Below, in pieces: positions 54,767-64,000 of a stretch of DNA of 64,000 nt. The notes below the pieces were generated by a model that did no database searches, was not told the DNA's origin, and saw only the letters and a program-made list of their open reading frames with translations. Where the stretch lies: assembly GCA_963931865.1 (NCBI GenBank), contig OZ007509.1:6402882-6466881 (forward strand). Direction: 5' to 3'. The translations under genes were made by a program, and so were the position numbers. Numbering within the stretch: position 1 is the first letter of the stretch; every line of letters begins with the position of its first letter. Source of the stretch: Axinella damicornis. Taxonomy: Eukaryota; Porifera; Demospongiae; Axinellida; Axinellidae.

Positions 54767-55963
54767 CTAGTCAATGGTCAGTAGCTGATCACAGAGGTTG
54801 GCTTGGCATCCATTTGACTGCAGGAAATCAAGGCCTAGGATACACTGGTCTTGAATATCAGCAATCCATAGTTCCTGAGGAATCACCAGAGGCCCAATGC
54901 CCAGCTCCAGTTGTCCCTTTCCATGGATGGGAGCTAACTCCCCAGTCACAGTTCTGATACAGCTGTGGACTGGCTGGATGAGGTCTGGATTGATGCCGCT
55001 GAGGAGGTCCGGTCGAACAATATAAATGTTGCTCCCAGTATCTACAATGATCTCACAGGATGTTCCATTGACGGTTCCCGATACTGTGAGGCTGTCACTA
55101 CCTCCGTTAATAGTGCCAGTCTTGAAAATGTCAATGTAATTGTTGTCAATAGGGACCATGAAATTACTAGCCGAGCTCTGCCCCACAAGCTCGGCTACCT
55201 CCCGTTTCCCAACCGGGTGGTAGTGTGGTCTCCCGGCTGTCCACTCTGCAGCCGTGGGCACTCATGTTTTCTATGCCCCTTCTCTTTGCATTCCCAACAA
55301 ATGAGACGCTGGGAGTTGTCCTTCTGGAAGTTCCTCCAACGGTGTGACTCCTTCCCGCATTGTCGAATAGCTTCAACCAATTGCTGCAGAATATCTGTCA
55401 ACAAAGTGGCTCCAGGCAGTTGCTTGTGTGGAGATTCTTCCAGATGAGTCTCCCTCATGATCACCAACTTTGGCCTCTGCCTGCTGGCAAGTTGAAAGGA
55501 TTCCAACTCCAGTGCGAGTCTCAAGCGCATCTCTCAACGTCACGGGCTTGTTTTGTCTGATGCGCAGTCGCATGTCCTCCTCCGGTAAGGCATCCACAAA
55601 TTGGTCTTTTGCCAACACCTCCACCATAGCCTCAGTGGCTTCAGGATATGCAAGACGAACTAATCGCTCCACGTCCTCTGCAAGATCCGCAAGCGTCTCA
55701 TCCCTGTGTCGGCTTCTGGCCTTCAACCGCATCCTGTTCAGCTCAGTTTGGTGTGCCACTCCAAAGCGCGAGTCGAGTGCTGCAGTAAGGGCCTCGTAGT
55801 TCTGCCGCCGCGTAGGATGTAGGTTGGTCAGCACCGTGGCAGCGGTGCCTCTGAGGCTAACAGCCAGGTGAGTTTCCTGTGTGTAATTAACAACATGCAG
55901 CATAAAACGGCACTTATTTTTCCAACCAAATATAAGCATTAAAAACAGACTAATTAACACCAT
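54767..55963 (-). pseudogene. Ty3/gypsy gag-protease with pol deleted
   Basis: From 55875 down the frame gives a gag capsid-like region (RFGVAHQTELNRMRLKAR, LAYPEATEAMVEVLAKDQF), then in a shifted frame a CCHC knuckle (CWECKEKGHRKHEC), then an aspartic protease (IIVDTGSNIYIV and ILGLDFL). About 100 bases after the protease the sequence reads like the very end of a gypsy integrase (RPPERYEH) directly before the polypurine tract, so reverse transcriptase, RNase H and integrase are missing. The gag start and the 5' LTR are also absent; sequence upstream of about 55875 is unrelated. Confidence 0.8.
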
Positions 55964-56449
55964 AGGAATGTGTGAACATCACGCCCTGGAGCAGCACTGT
56001 CGGTATGTAGTGGAAGGCTGCAGAGAGCAAAGAGCAGGAAAACCTTCTATGACTGCACACACTACATAGAGGAGCTGAGGGCTACCTTGTTCTGATTGAT
56101 GTGAAGGGGGATAGTTCTGACATTCATCCCAAGTCCTTCTGCGGCAGCTGTCACACCGTGATCAGAAGGCATTCCGAGGCAGGGTTGAAGGGGCTTCCGT
56201 ATGAACATTCTGTTCAGATTTTCCGCTGGGAGAGGCACACAGAGAACTGTTCTGTATGTACTCGATAAACACAAAAGACAACTCAGGGCCATTAAGGCTG
56301 CGACCAGCAGTTTGGATGCTATATTTGGCCGAGTTCAGGTCAACATTTCAAGGAGTGAAAATGTATTTGAAACTTTTCATCACTATTGTTTGTAGCTCCA
56401 CCCTTTATGTTTACAGTGACGTCACTTTTAGCCCCGCCCACTCAATTAG

Positions 56450-57898
56450 TTGGCTGCACCAGCCCCGCCTTCTACATATACTAATACACTAAACGCGTCA
56501 TGCGGAATTCTAGCGAGCAAAATCACCGGATTGTTCCTGGATCAATATCAACTTCATCATCTGCTCCACCTTTTGGCCGGTGGGAATAGTCGACATCTCC
56601 TTCCAAGGGGCTGCTACTGGCAAATGTGCCACACCCACTACCCATTTTATCCTCCAGTTTGCTACTTCAACGGCAACATACAAACTTTTCCCACCGGCGA
56701 AATCCAAGACAATCGTAAGTGTTTTCCTTTGAACTCAACAGTAGCTTCCAACATCGTTCGGGCGAATACCGCATGCTTTACATGTGACTGTCACGCGCGT
56801 GAAAGTTTTCTGTACAACCGCACGAAACCGATAAGTGCTTGGAACGATTCTTGGAAGACTCCCGGTGTGAGATCTGTAGTGATGAAGCGCATGCAGGCCT
56901 CAACAAGCTCCCTTTTGCAAGGTAAGAATTTTAGCGTGTGACAGATTGCCTGACTTGCGGTTTATATAATTTTGCCCACTTCCTCGTTGCTATAGTGAAA
57001 TCGTTCACCACAATCCGTTCGTATGGTATCGGGAAGCGCGTGCACAACTGCTGGTCCCAGTCCTTACTAGGCCTGAGAACCTTGTACATGTACAAGGTAG
57101 ATAAAACCTATCCTTCTTTCTAGGTATGTGAGCACTTACAGACACTTTCTCGGGGAGGACGGAAGCGCGCCCAGAAAAGCCGTGGACGTCCTGCCGGATA
57201 CAGCCCCTCAGCAGCACTAGCACACATTAAGGAGCTTGTGAGTGACCACCCTGGCTTTGTAGACTTCATCCAACTGGTGCTGGTAGCAGCACGGACACTC
57301 CACACCTCTGGACACTTGTATTCACCTGCAACAACAGCTAGCACACACCAAACTCTTAGCCTCGTTCCCAGGCCTACCCCGTTTTTTCTGTTCTTCAGTT
57401 TCCGTTGACAATAATACACGGATGCGGAAGGGCCCTTCCGCATCCGTGTATTATTGTCAACGGAAACTGAAGAACAGAAAAAACGGGGTAGGCCTGGGAA
57501 CGAGGCTACCAAACTCTCACATTCTAGCTCAATGGGCTGGTTGACAACTTCAGAGCAGAGGTGGAAAGCAGAGATGTAGCTTGCTCGCTCACATACTCTA
57601 CCTTTTCTGGTGACGACACCATCAACTTGCCATCTATAGTCGTCCTAGATCTTCTAGGCACACTCAGGTTGTCCTGCACCAGGTGTAGCCATATAACAAC
57701 TGCCCGGCAGTACCGCAAGCACAAAGAGAGCCATTGCCAGGGGTATTTTGAGGTAGTCTCACCTCTTCAGGTCACTGCAGAGAACATTCTCCCAAGGCCA
57801 GTCACAGCACCTACTCAGCCAGTGGAAAGGCGGGTGGCAGAACACTTGGTACGCAGACTCATGTCGGAGTGTGAGGACAGTGTTCTTAGGATCCCATA
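56450..57898 (+). CDS. unrecognised multi-exon gene with Cys/His cluster, interrupted by a palindrome
   Basis: The frame 56450-~56930 is rich in Cys (CYFNGNIQTFPTGEIQD, CFTCDCHARE) and ends at CAAG|gtaaga. A next exon near 57124-57347 encodes GGRKRAQKSRGRPAGYSPSA followed by HIKELVSDHPGFVDFIQLVL. The last part, ~57524-57898, contains LSCTRCSHITTARQYRKHKE and ends RIP-stop. The C-x2-C...H-x4-H/C cluster suggests a zinc finger. A 152-bp palindromic element sits between the last two parts; whether it is intronic or coding cannot be told. I do not recognise the family, and the exon phases are uncertain. Confidence 0.4.
57348..57517. mobile_element. 152-bp perfect spacerless palindrome with exact 9-bp target-site duplication
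   Basis: Element 57357-57508: each 76-base arm is the exact reverse complement of the other, with the centre GGG|CCC and no loop. Ends are TAGCCTCGTTCCCAGGCC. CCAAACTCT lies on both sides (57348-57356 and 57509-57517). Confidence 0.95.
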
Positions 57899-57899
57899 A

Positions 57900-58205
57900 T
57901 AAATACATTTTCTGCAAATTGGAGTTTGACCTTAAGCAACACAAACTTTCTCAACTGTTTCCTAGACAGAAAAATGTCCTCTATAACATACTAAAAGTCC
58001 TAAGGAATACCTTGAAGGGAAAGTACTGAAATATTAAAAAACAATTAATTAATTAATTAATTCACATTTTCTGCAAATTGGACTTTGACCTTAAGCAACA
58101 CAAACTTTCTCTACTATTTCCTAGACAGAAAAATGTCCTCTATAACATATTAATAGTCCTAAGGAATACCTTGAAGGGAGAGTACTGAAAGCACTTTGTT
58201 TTGTT
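57900..58205. repeat. tandem 160-bp repeat, two copies
   Basis: 'cacattttctgcaaattggaNtttgaccttaagcaacacaaactttctc...' at about 57906 and 58066. The same unit recurs at 60160-60530. Confidence 0.9.
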
Positions 58206-59030
58206 TTCCAAACAAGAACTGACCCTTGCAAATCTAGTTTAGTGTATACAAAGTATGGGCCGTTGACCTCAATGACCTCTATGACCTATTAGCGCCAGCT
58301 TCACAGTGCATTTGGCTTACAGATTAATGATGGTAACGGTCCCATTATGGGTGCATTGCCTTCCCAATAATTCTTGTCTTCAAATTTCCCGTTACAGGGA
58401 GCAAACATTTGCCAAGATGACACGCTTAGCCGAAGGCTTTTCATCTGCAGCAGGCAGCAGTCTGCATGCAGGGCCGTATGTTTGGGGGAAGGTGTGGTAT
58501 CTCTTTCAAACAAATTGTTGCACTATGCATGTCATCAGTGTTGAAATTGTGGAGATGACAGTGCATGGGTTGCAACTGGGGGAAGTGCAGTTAAAATCAG
58601 TGGGCAGGCATGAAAAGCGGTATCTGTCTTCCCCAAGCGATACAGGGCCCCTGTAACATGTTGGTGAGGGTTCAGTGGTTGCGGCAATGGTTGGTTTATA
58701 CCCAGTATTGGTCCTTGCATGCCAGGAACTCATTGTCAAGTTCAGTTGGGATTATAATTATGATCGCACCTTCTGGCAGTGATGAGAGACCTGAATTTGG
58801 CAAAGTTGCAACGAAGGAACAATTTCTGTTCAGTATGCATTCTTGGTAGCTAACTATGCTACAGAGAATGCAGTGTCGAAAAGCATGGCAGGAGTTTCCT
58901 CCAGCTGCCTATTTGGTCGATACTTTCCCCTAGCACCTCTTACGTACACTCAACCAGGGATAGCAAGAATAAGATTTGATTGCCCACCAACTTTTCTAGC
59001 TTCCAACTTCTAATGTTTCGTAATTATAGC
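58206..59030. other. region without a supported gene
   Basis: Open frames exist at 58306-58656 but show no recognised motif and have no convincing splice context. Confidence 0.25.
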
Positions 59031-59034
59031 TTAA

Positions 59035-59320
59035 TTGTTTACCCATTTGTATGTCTGCTGGAGGACCTATAGTGGTCAAGCAGTGTAAATGATCTGCTTG
59101 AATTCACATTGTTTGGAAGAGCAGCTGCATACACTTCTATAAGAAACTTGACCTAGGATATCTTAATTAAAAACTTGACCTAGGATATCTTAATTAATTA
59201 ACAGGCCTAGTTACTAGGTTTTCCTATCCCATAGCTATACTAAGTAGGTTGCACTTGTGTGCTCATTCCTTGATCACCAAGTGAGGTAACCACAGCCTGG
59301 TTAAAACAACCCTTCTCATT
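59035..59320. repeat. dispersed repeat, copy left of the methyltransferase
   Basis: 'ttgtttacccatttgtatgtctgctggaggacctata...aagaaacttgacctaggatatctt...cacttgtgtgctcattccttgatcacca' matches 61865-62150 in the same orientation. Confidence 0.8.
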
Positions 59321-59468
59321 TTACAGTGTTAAATCTCTCAAAAACTTATTAGTAATTGAATTGCAACTGAAGTAACAAAGTTAGAGGTTTCTTTGCAGTG
59401 CATGAACTAAGAGAGCTATTATATAGTAGGCTGCTGTAGTCACGACCGCTGCTATAGTACATAATATT

Positions 59469-60101
59469 ATGGAGTCCATTGAAAGTCAACTGGTGAAACT
59501 CCATCTGGGATGTGGGAAGAAAAAGCTCCCTGGGTTCACCCACGTCGACCTGCTTCCGTATGACCACGTTGACTACAAGTGTGATGTAGGTGACATGACA
59601 GAAGTGTTCTCTAATGAAGTTGCAGATGAGATTTACGCATGTCATGTACTGGAGCACTTTCCAAGGTGCAAGATACTGCTTGTTCTCAGTGAATGGAATC
59701 GCATCTTCAAGCCGGATGGTCTGCTACGAATCTGTGTTCCTGATTTCCAAGCTGTGGTGAAGCAGTACCAACACACAGGCAACTTGTCTGAACTACAAGG
59801 TGTCCTCTACGGTGGACAAAGAGATCAGCTGGATTATCACCAAATGACGTTTGACTTCTCACTGCTCCAGTGCTTTCTAGAAGATGCCGGTTTCAACAAT
59901 GTGCGACGCTACGACTGGAGGGACTTTCTTCCAAAGGGTTACGATGACTACAGTCGCTCATACCTCCCCCACATGGATGAATCTGGGAGGCTCATGTCTC
60001 TAAATGTTGTTGCAACCAAGTGTGGTGCTCCAAAACATAAGCATTCTGAAAGAGTTTGCTTTGCTATGGGTACACGTCGTCCTTGGAATGTTACCACATA
60101 A
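59469..60101 (+). CDS. bacterial-type SAM-dependent methyltransferase, intronless and intact
   Basis: A 210-residue frame from ATG 59469 to TAA, with no intron or shift. Motif I is LHLGCGKKKLPGF (SAM-binding GxGxG-like loop), followed by HVDLLPY at the end of strand 2. Then come IYACHVLEHFPRCK and EWNRIFKPDGLLRICVPDF (motifs around strands 4-5), and FLEDAGFNNVRRYDWRDF with YDDYSRSYLPHMD and SLNVVATK near the C-terminus. This whole order matches small bacterial class I methyltransferases of the 'predicted SAM-dependent methyltransferase' type, often found in sugar or surface-polymer clusters. The substrate is unknown. Eukaryotic context: AT-rich flanks, diverged repeats on both sides, AATAAA at about 60133. 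Horizontal transfer is likely but unproven; a bacterial contaminant is unlikely because the flanks share repeats with the rest of the window. Confidence 0.85.
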   Translation: MESIESQLVKLHLGCGKKKLPGFTHVDLLPYDHVDYKCDVGDMTEVFSNEVADEIYACHVLEHFPRCKILLVLSEWNRIFKPDGLLRICVPDFQAVVKQYQHTGNLSELQGVLYGGQRDQLDYHQMTFDFSLLQCFLEDAGFNNVRRYDWRDFLPKGYDDYSRSYLPHMDESGRLMSLNVVATKCGAPKHKHSERVCFAMGTRRPWNVTT

Positions 60102-60132
60102 GAAGTGTGAATTTCCAATAATTATGAATGAA

Positions 60133-60138
60133 GAATAA
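60133..60138 (+). terminator. polyadenylation signal candidate for the methyltransferase
   Basis: AATAAA (in 'gaagaataaattat') about 32 bases after the TAA codon. Confidence 0.4.
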
Positions 60139-60159
60139 ATTATATGCAAATTATGATAA

Positions 60160-60530
60160 ATTTTGGGTCAACCTTAAACAAATTGCAACACAAACTCTCT
60201 CAACTGTTTCCTAGACAGAAAAATGTCCTCTATTGACCTTAAACAAATTGCAACACAAACTTTCTCAACTGTTTCCTAGACAGAAAAATGTCCTCTATAA
60301 CATACTAAAAGTCTTAAGGAATACCTTAAAGGGAAAGTACTGAAATAATTAATTAATTATTTCACATTTTCTGCATGGAGTTTGACCATAAACAAATTGC
60401 AACACAAACTTTCTCTACTGTTTCCTAGACAGAAAAATGTCCTCTATAACATACTAAAGGGAATATCTGGAGAGGAAAGTACTGAAATAATAAAAACAAT
60501 TTTTCACATTTTTGCATTTCAAACAAGAAA
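60160..60530. repeat. tandem repeat, three partial copies, related to 57900-58205
   Basis: 'aaattgcaacacaaactNtctcaactgtttcctagacagaaaaatgtcctctat' recurs three times. Confidence 0.9.
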
Positions 60531-60539
60531 TGAACTTTG

Positions 60540-61770
60540 CGACCCTTGCAAATAATTGGTTCTAGTTGAATCTAATTTTGAACAGACACTGGAAGGCATG
60601 TACTTAGGTCAGTGTCTGCTTGTAATACGTAACTGTTAATTGCTCGCTGCCTACAAGTTACTTGCAATTGCTGTGCATATACTGCTGCATGCTCAAAACC
60701 GCTACTCGTTGAATATGCTGCATGTTATATCTGCTTGCTGTGGCATGTAGGTATCCGTATCAGTGTTGTGGTAATGGTAGTTGTTAATTGTAATTGTCCT
60801 GTAATGGATTACTTCTTGTAATTAATTGCTTGTTGTAATTAATTGCTTGTAATCATGGACTAAATGCCAGAACTGTAATTAATAATCGTTACCTGCTTTC
60901 CCAGGAATCATATGTAATGTAAGTAATTCCTAAGTTAGCTAAACTAGTAGTTAAATACACAATTACCTCAAAATTACTTTGCATGCAGTATTTGTATATC
61001 CTGTTGTACGTTCTGTCCGGAGAAGTTTACTAGTACCATCTCCAGTTTGCAATTACCAATTACTTAACTAGTAATGATTACATTTTTCCTACTGTAGTAA
61101 TTGAATAGTAATTAATCCTAAAATTTGAACACTAATTTATCATGTAATGATTGCAAAATCATATTCTTTATAGTTAATTTGTAATGCAACTGTTTTGTGT
61201 ACTCTTACCCAATAATGTAATGATTACAATAAGAAATAATTGACAACAACACTGATCCGTATACAGGCAAACTGCATCCATGCTGCAAATTCTGCATTGC
61301 TGCCATTGCTCCACATTTAGCTACTGCCCTGCTTGCCGCAAGTTGCTTGCTGTAGTCACTGATTACTGTATAAGTTGCACGCCAAAACTCTGCTAGCAGC
61401 TTCCTGAAAAATCCATTGCACTGCAATTACACTGGCAATGCCAGTGGAACATAATATTATAACCCAAATGGCATCCGCACATAACTATTTTGCCCTGCAT
61501 GCAAGTGTTTCATGCCGAATAAAGGCCTGTCCTCTCGGTGGCACATTGCACTTTTACAGCTCCTTTAATTTTTGACTGCTATCATTGACACTGGCTCCTT
61601 TTAGGAGCCAAAATCCTCCTCAGGTTGATCACCCTTTGGTATCAAAATGTGTATACCTGATGATTCCAATGGACCAAGTAGGGAGGCAGCAAGCTATAGT
61701 TAACTGAATAGCGGCCTGCACCTGTATACCCCTGCACACACACAGATGCATTCACTGCAAAAAGAGAAGG
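60540..61770. other. AT-rich region with AATTAC/TAATTG words, no gene
   Basis: Dense short words (taattac, gtaattaa, ttgtaat) over 60750-61200, resembling a decayed AT-rich satellite. No exon was recognised. Confidence 0.4.
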
Positions 61771-62160
61771 TTGTCTTAACCAGGCTCTGATCACCAAGCT
61801 TGCATCTCAGTGCCTCCTCCACTGTGGTGATCATGGAATGCACAAATGGTGTTCTTAAATGTAATTTAATTGTTTACCCATCTGATGTTGGAGGACCTAT
61901 AAAAATGATCACATTGTTTGGCATTGAAGTAGCAACTATGGCAACCGTTCATCAGTAGAATTGCTAGGATTGCATGCACTTCTACATAGCATTCCTATAG
62001 TTACCTGGAACTAAGAAACTTGACATAGGTTATCTCAACAGGCCTACTAGGATTTCCTATCTAATAGGATTGCACTTGTGTGCTCATTCCTTGATCACCA
62101 CAGCGGAGGAGGCACTGAGATGCAACTGAGGTGACCAAAGCCTCGTTAAAGCAATCCTTT
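61770..62160. mobile_element. element with about 75-bp inverted ends
   Basis: 'aaccaggctctgatcacc...gcatctcagtgcctcctccactgtggtgatcatggaatgcac' (61776-61850) is the inverse of 62080-62152. The interior and right arm match the repeat at 59035-59320. Confidence 0.7.
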
Positions 62161-62664
62161 ACAGTTATAAGAAAGCAAAACCCCAGTATTACTATAACGC
62201 CTAGTATTAAACCCCCCATATAAATTCTTATGGGCTTATGGGGGCCCATGACGGCTTTTGCAGTCATTGGTTGGTAAAGTAAAGAGTAAACCACATGCTT
62301 TCTTCCTATAGCTAGCTAGCTCAAGAGAAGGGATGTTTTAATCAGGCTGTAGTCACAGGGCCGGATCACTGTAAAAGATACAGGGTGGACCAGAATCCAT
62401 TGGACGCTGCTGAAGGCAGTGTTCAGAGGCGCGAACCGCTGATCTGTCGAAGCGCGGAAAAAAATTTTCACCTTCATTTTTCAGTTATCAGGATAGGCTC
62501 TCTCTGGCACCTTCGTGCTTTGCACTGCAAGTTCCAGATGTAAGAGGATAGCCTCGTACCCAGGCCTTCAATCGCGGGGGGGAAGTATACACTGTTTGCG
62601 CATGCGTTTAATTTCCCCCAAAATCTTGGAAAATAGGATATCTCGGTATTCTTCCGTGAAACGA

Positions 62665-62681
62665 TGACGTCGAATGACGTC
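62665..62681 (+). promoter_or_regulatory. pair of CRE-like TGACGTC sites
   Basis: TGACGTC at 62665-62671 and 62675-62681, ten bases apart (one helical turn), 48-58 bases upstream of an ATG at 62729. It may be a promoter; the downstream frame (about 20 codons, or a spliced exon ending near 62919) is not recognised. Confidence 0.35.
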
Positions 62682-62974
62682 TACGTATACATTCCTAGAA
62701 GAACCGCAACGAACGACGAGTAGCAATCATGGCGTGCAAAAGTTCCGGTGGTAGTAGTTTCTCTGAGGCTCTTTCCTATGCTTTGCGAAGGCTGAAAATG
62801 ACACGGATGACTGTGTGAGAAGAGCAGCGCTCCTCCATGAGAGCTGTGTACGAAGGCAGCGACGTGTTCCGGTGTGGCTAGATACCTACTTGCTATGGCA
62901 AGAGCCTGTGCTACCAAGGGTTGCCTGTAAAACGCGGAACGTGGAACTACTGAGCTTTAACTGTGTTAAACCTT

Positions 62975-63545
62975 ATTTAATTAAGGTGGGCGTTAATTGG
63001 GGCTGGCGCGAGCAATGCAGTAGTCGGCATAGACAGTGAAAGAGTCGAGTCAAGGGAGATGGTGGCTGATGACAATCGTCGCGCGAGTGACAACCTGGCT
63101 ACGCGAGACTACCCGTCACTACAGGTTATTATGCGGATGGAGAATGTCATGAATGTTAACATGCAGTTGACCGATACTGAGCGAAGTGAAGCACTGGGCT
63201 ATTGTCTTCTGACGAATATTCTAGTAAAGCGCGAGCAGGATCACTAGTGTAAGCTGTATGAACGTGTACTGTGCTAGTGCTATAGACCTAGCTGTGCTGC
63301 TATGCTGGCCCGAAGACCGTAATTATAGCTTCACTCGGATGGCATAGTCATGTCAGCTAACATCTTGTGGTCTACTGTGAACTTCTCACATCCAGGGCAT
63401 ACAACCTGCCGGTATAGTCTCGCGTGGTCAGGCGCCTAGGCTCTCTCTCGCGATATGATTGTCACCATGACTCGTGTGACTCGACTGCGCGAGCGCGAGA
63501 CTTCACTCTCGCCAGCTCCAATTAACGCCCACCTTAATTAATACG
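62975..63545. mobile_element. TIR element with TTAAGGTGGGCGTTAATT ends
   Basis: TTAATTAAGGTGGGCGTTAA then TTGGGGCTGGCG at 62979-63009 is inverted at 63506-63541. TTAA is present at both outer borders. The interior holds a 62-codon frame (63059-63247) of unknown nature and a solo TAGTCTCGCGTGG end at 63416. Confidence 0.65.
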
Positions 63546-63564
63546 CGCACGCTTCATTACGACA

Positions 63565-63620
63565 TTTTACATCCGTTCCACGTTCCATTCCATGTTCCAT
63601 TCCACGTTCCATTCCATTAA
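63565..63620. repeat. GTTCCATTCCA tandem repeat
   Basis: About four copies of an 11-bp unit next to the TIR element. Confidence 0.85.
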
Positions 63621-63695
63621 CAGTGGAGACGGCTAAGAGCGGCGGGCGCAATTGCAGGCGCATGCGCAGAGCGGGAGTATTTAAGCAGGTAAACA

Positions 63696-64000
63696 ATGCA
63701 CCAAGTTGCAGCTGGTCATATTCCGCAAGCATCTATTCGCTCAAGAAATCTGGCGTATAAACGTGCTAAGAGAACTGGCACCCCACAACATTTCCTTTCC
63801 TACAAACAAAAAAGAAACAAAGTTGTAAACCTTTTGAGGAAAGCTAAAGGAAATTCTTCCGTGGACTTAACACTGTCAACAGTAAGAGTTTTTGGAAAGT
63901 AGCTAAATATATGACCAAGAAAAACAGCAGTATACCCTCTCTTAAGGAAGGTGGAATTGCTGTCGAGTCTGATTTAGACAAAGCTGCCTTATTTAATCGC
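63696..64000 (+). pseudogene. LINE ORF2 fragment (linker before RT), runs off the right edge
   Basis: Reads as YKRAKRTGTPQHFLSYKQKR then NKVVNLLRKAK and, after a one-base shift near 63845, RKFFRGLNTVNSKSFWKVAK and SIPSLKEGGIAVESDLDKAA. This is the region between endonuclease and reverse transcriptase in L2/CR1/jockey-like elements. The rest lies beyond the window. Confidence 0.7.

Noticed and set aside
1..64000. CRISPR array or bacterial operon
   Set aside because: No regularly spaced identical short repeats with unique spacers; genes are intron-split and the tandem repeats have no spacer variation.

Overview
The window looks like nuclear DNA of an invertebrate animal, probably a sponge, although I cannot prove the phylum from this piece alone. 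The evidence is intron-split animal genes with short GT-AG introns (a Fringe glycosyltransferase, TAF2, RCL1, an ERCC6L2-type Snf2 ATPase, an FKBPL-like TPR protein) set in a dense field of transposons, minisatellites and palindromes. There is no bacterial operon structure.

Layout. 0-4.3 kb: a divergent pair, a DUF3987 protein (minus) and a KDZ-type transposase with cysteine clusters (plus), both with frameshifts. 4.7-7.0 kb: a three-exon gene I cannot name, with a 757-bp terminal-inverted-repeat (TIR) element in its second intron. 7.3-8.5 kb: a 214-bp satellite. 8.5-14.6 kb: dimeric repeats that bracket a second, C2H2-finger-bearing transposase-like gene (10.2-13.2 kb), cut off at its 3' end by one of them. 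16.0-31.7 kb: scattered exons of TAF2 (minus), full of repeats. 32.5-35.0 kb: RCL1 (plus). 35.8-40.8 kb: C-terminal half of an ERCC6L2-like gene (minus). 42.0-42.5 kb: a pesticin/phage-lysozyme-like domain (minus). 43.4-44.9 kb: a segment also present at 20.8-21.8 kb, carrying an extra insertion. 45.8-47.2 kb: a non-LTR retrotransposon. 49.0-49.8 kb: a hAT-like element lying directly against the FKBPL-like gene (49.8-51.4 kb). 52.7-54.2 kb: Fringe (minus). 54.2-56.0 kb: a deleted Ty3/gypsy element. 56.4-57.9 kb: an unrecognised gene split by a perfect palindrome. 59.5-60.1 kb: an intact, intronless, bacterial-type methyltransferase. 63.7-64.0 kb: start of another LINE.

The strongest new signal is a family of palindromic elements with ends like TAGTCTCGTTCCCAG...CTGGGAACGAGACTA. 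At least five loci show exact 9-bp target-site duplications, and several more show 7-8 of 9 matches. Sizes run from 19 bp to 757 bp. One is a 152-bp palindrome with no spacer; the 757-bp one carries a RecQ-like helicase fragment.

Almost every conserved multi-exon gene here also carries one or more disablements (1-nt or 4-nt shifts, in-frame TGA). Only the methyltransferase is clean. Either the locus is decaying or the assembly is poorly polished; the sequence alone cannot decide.
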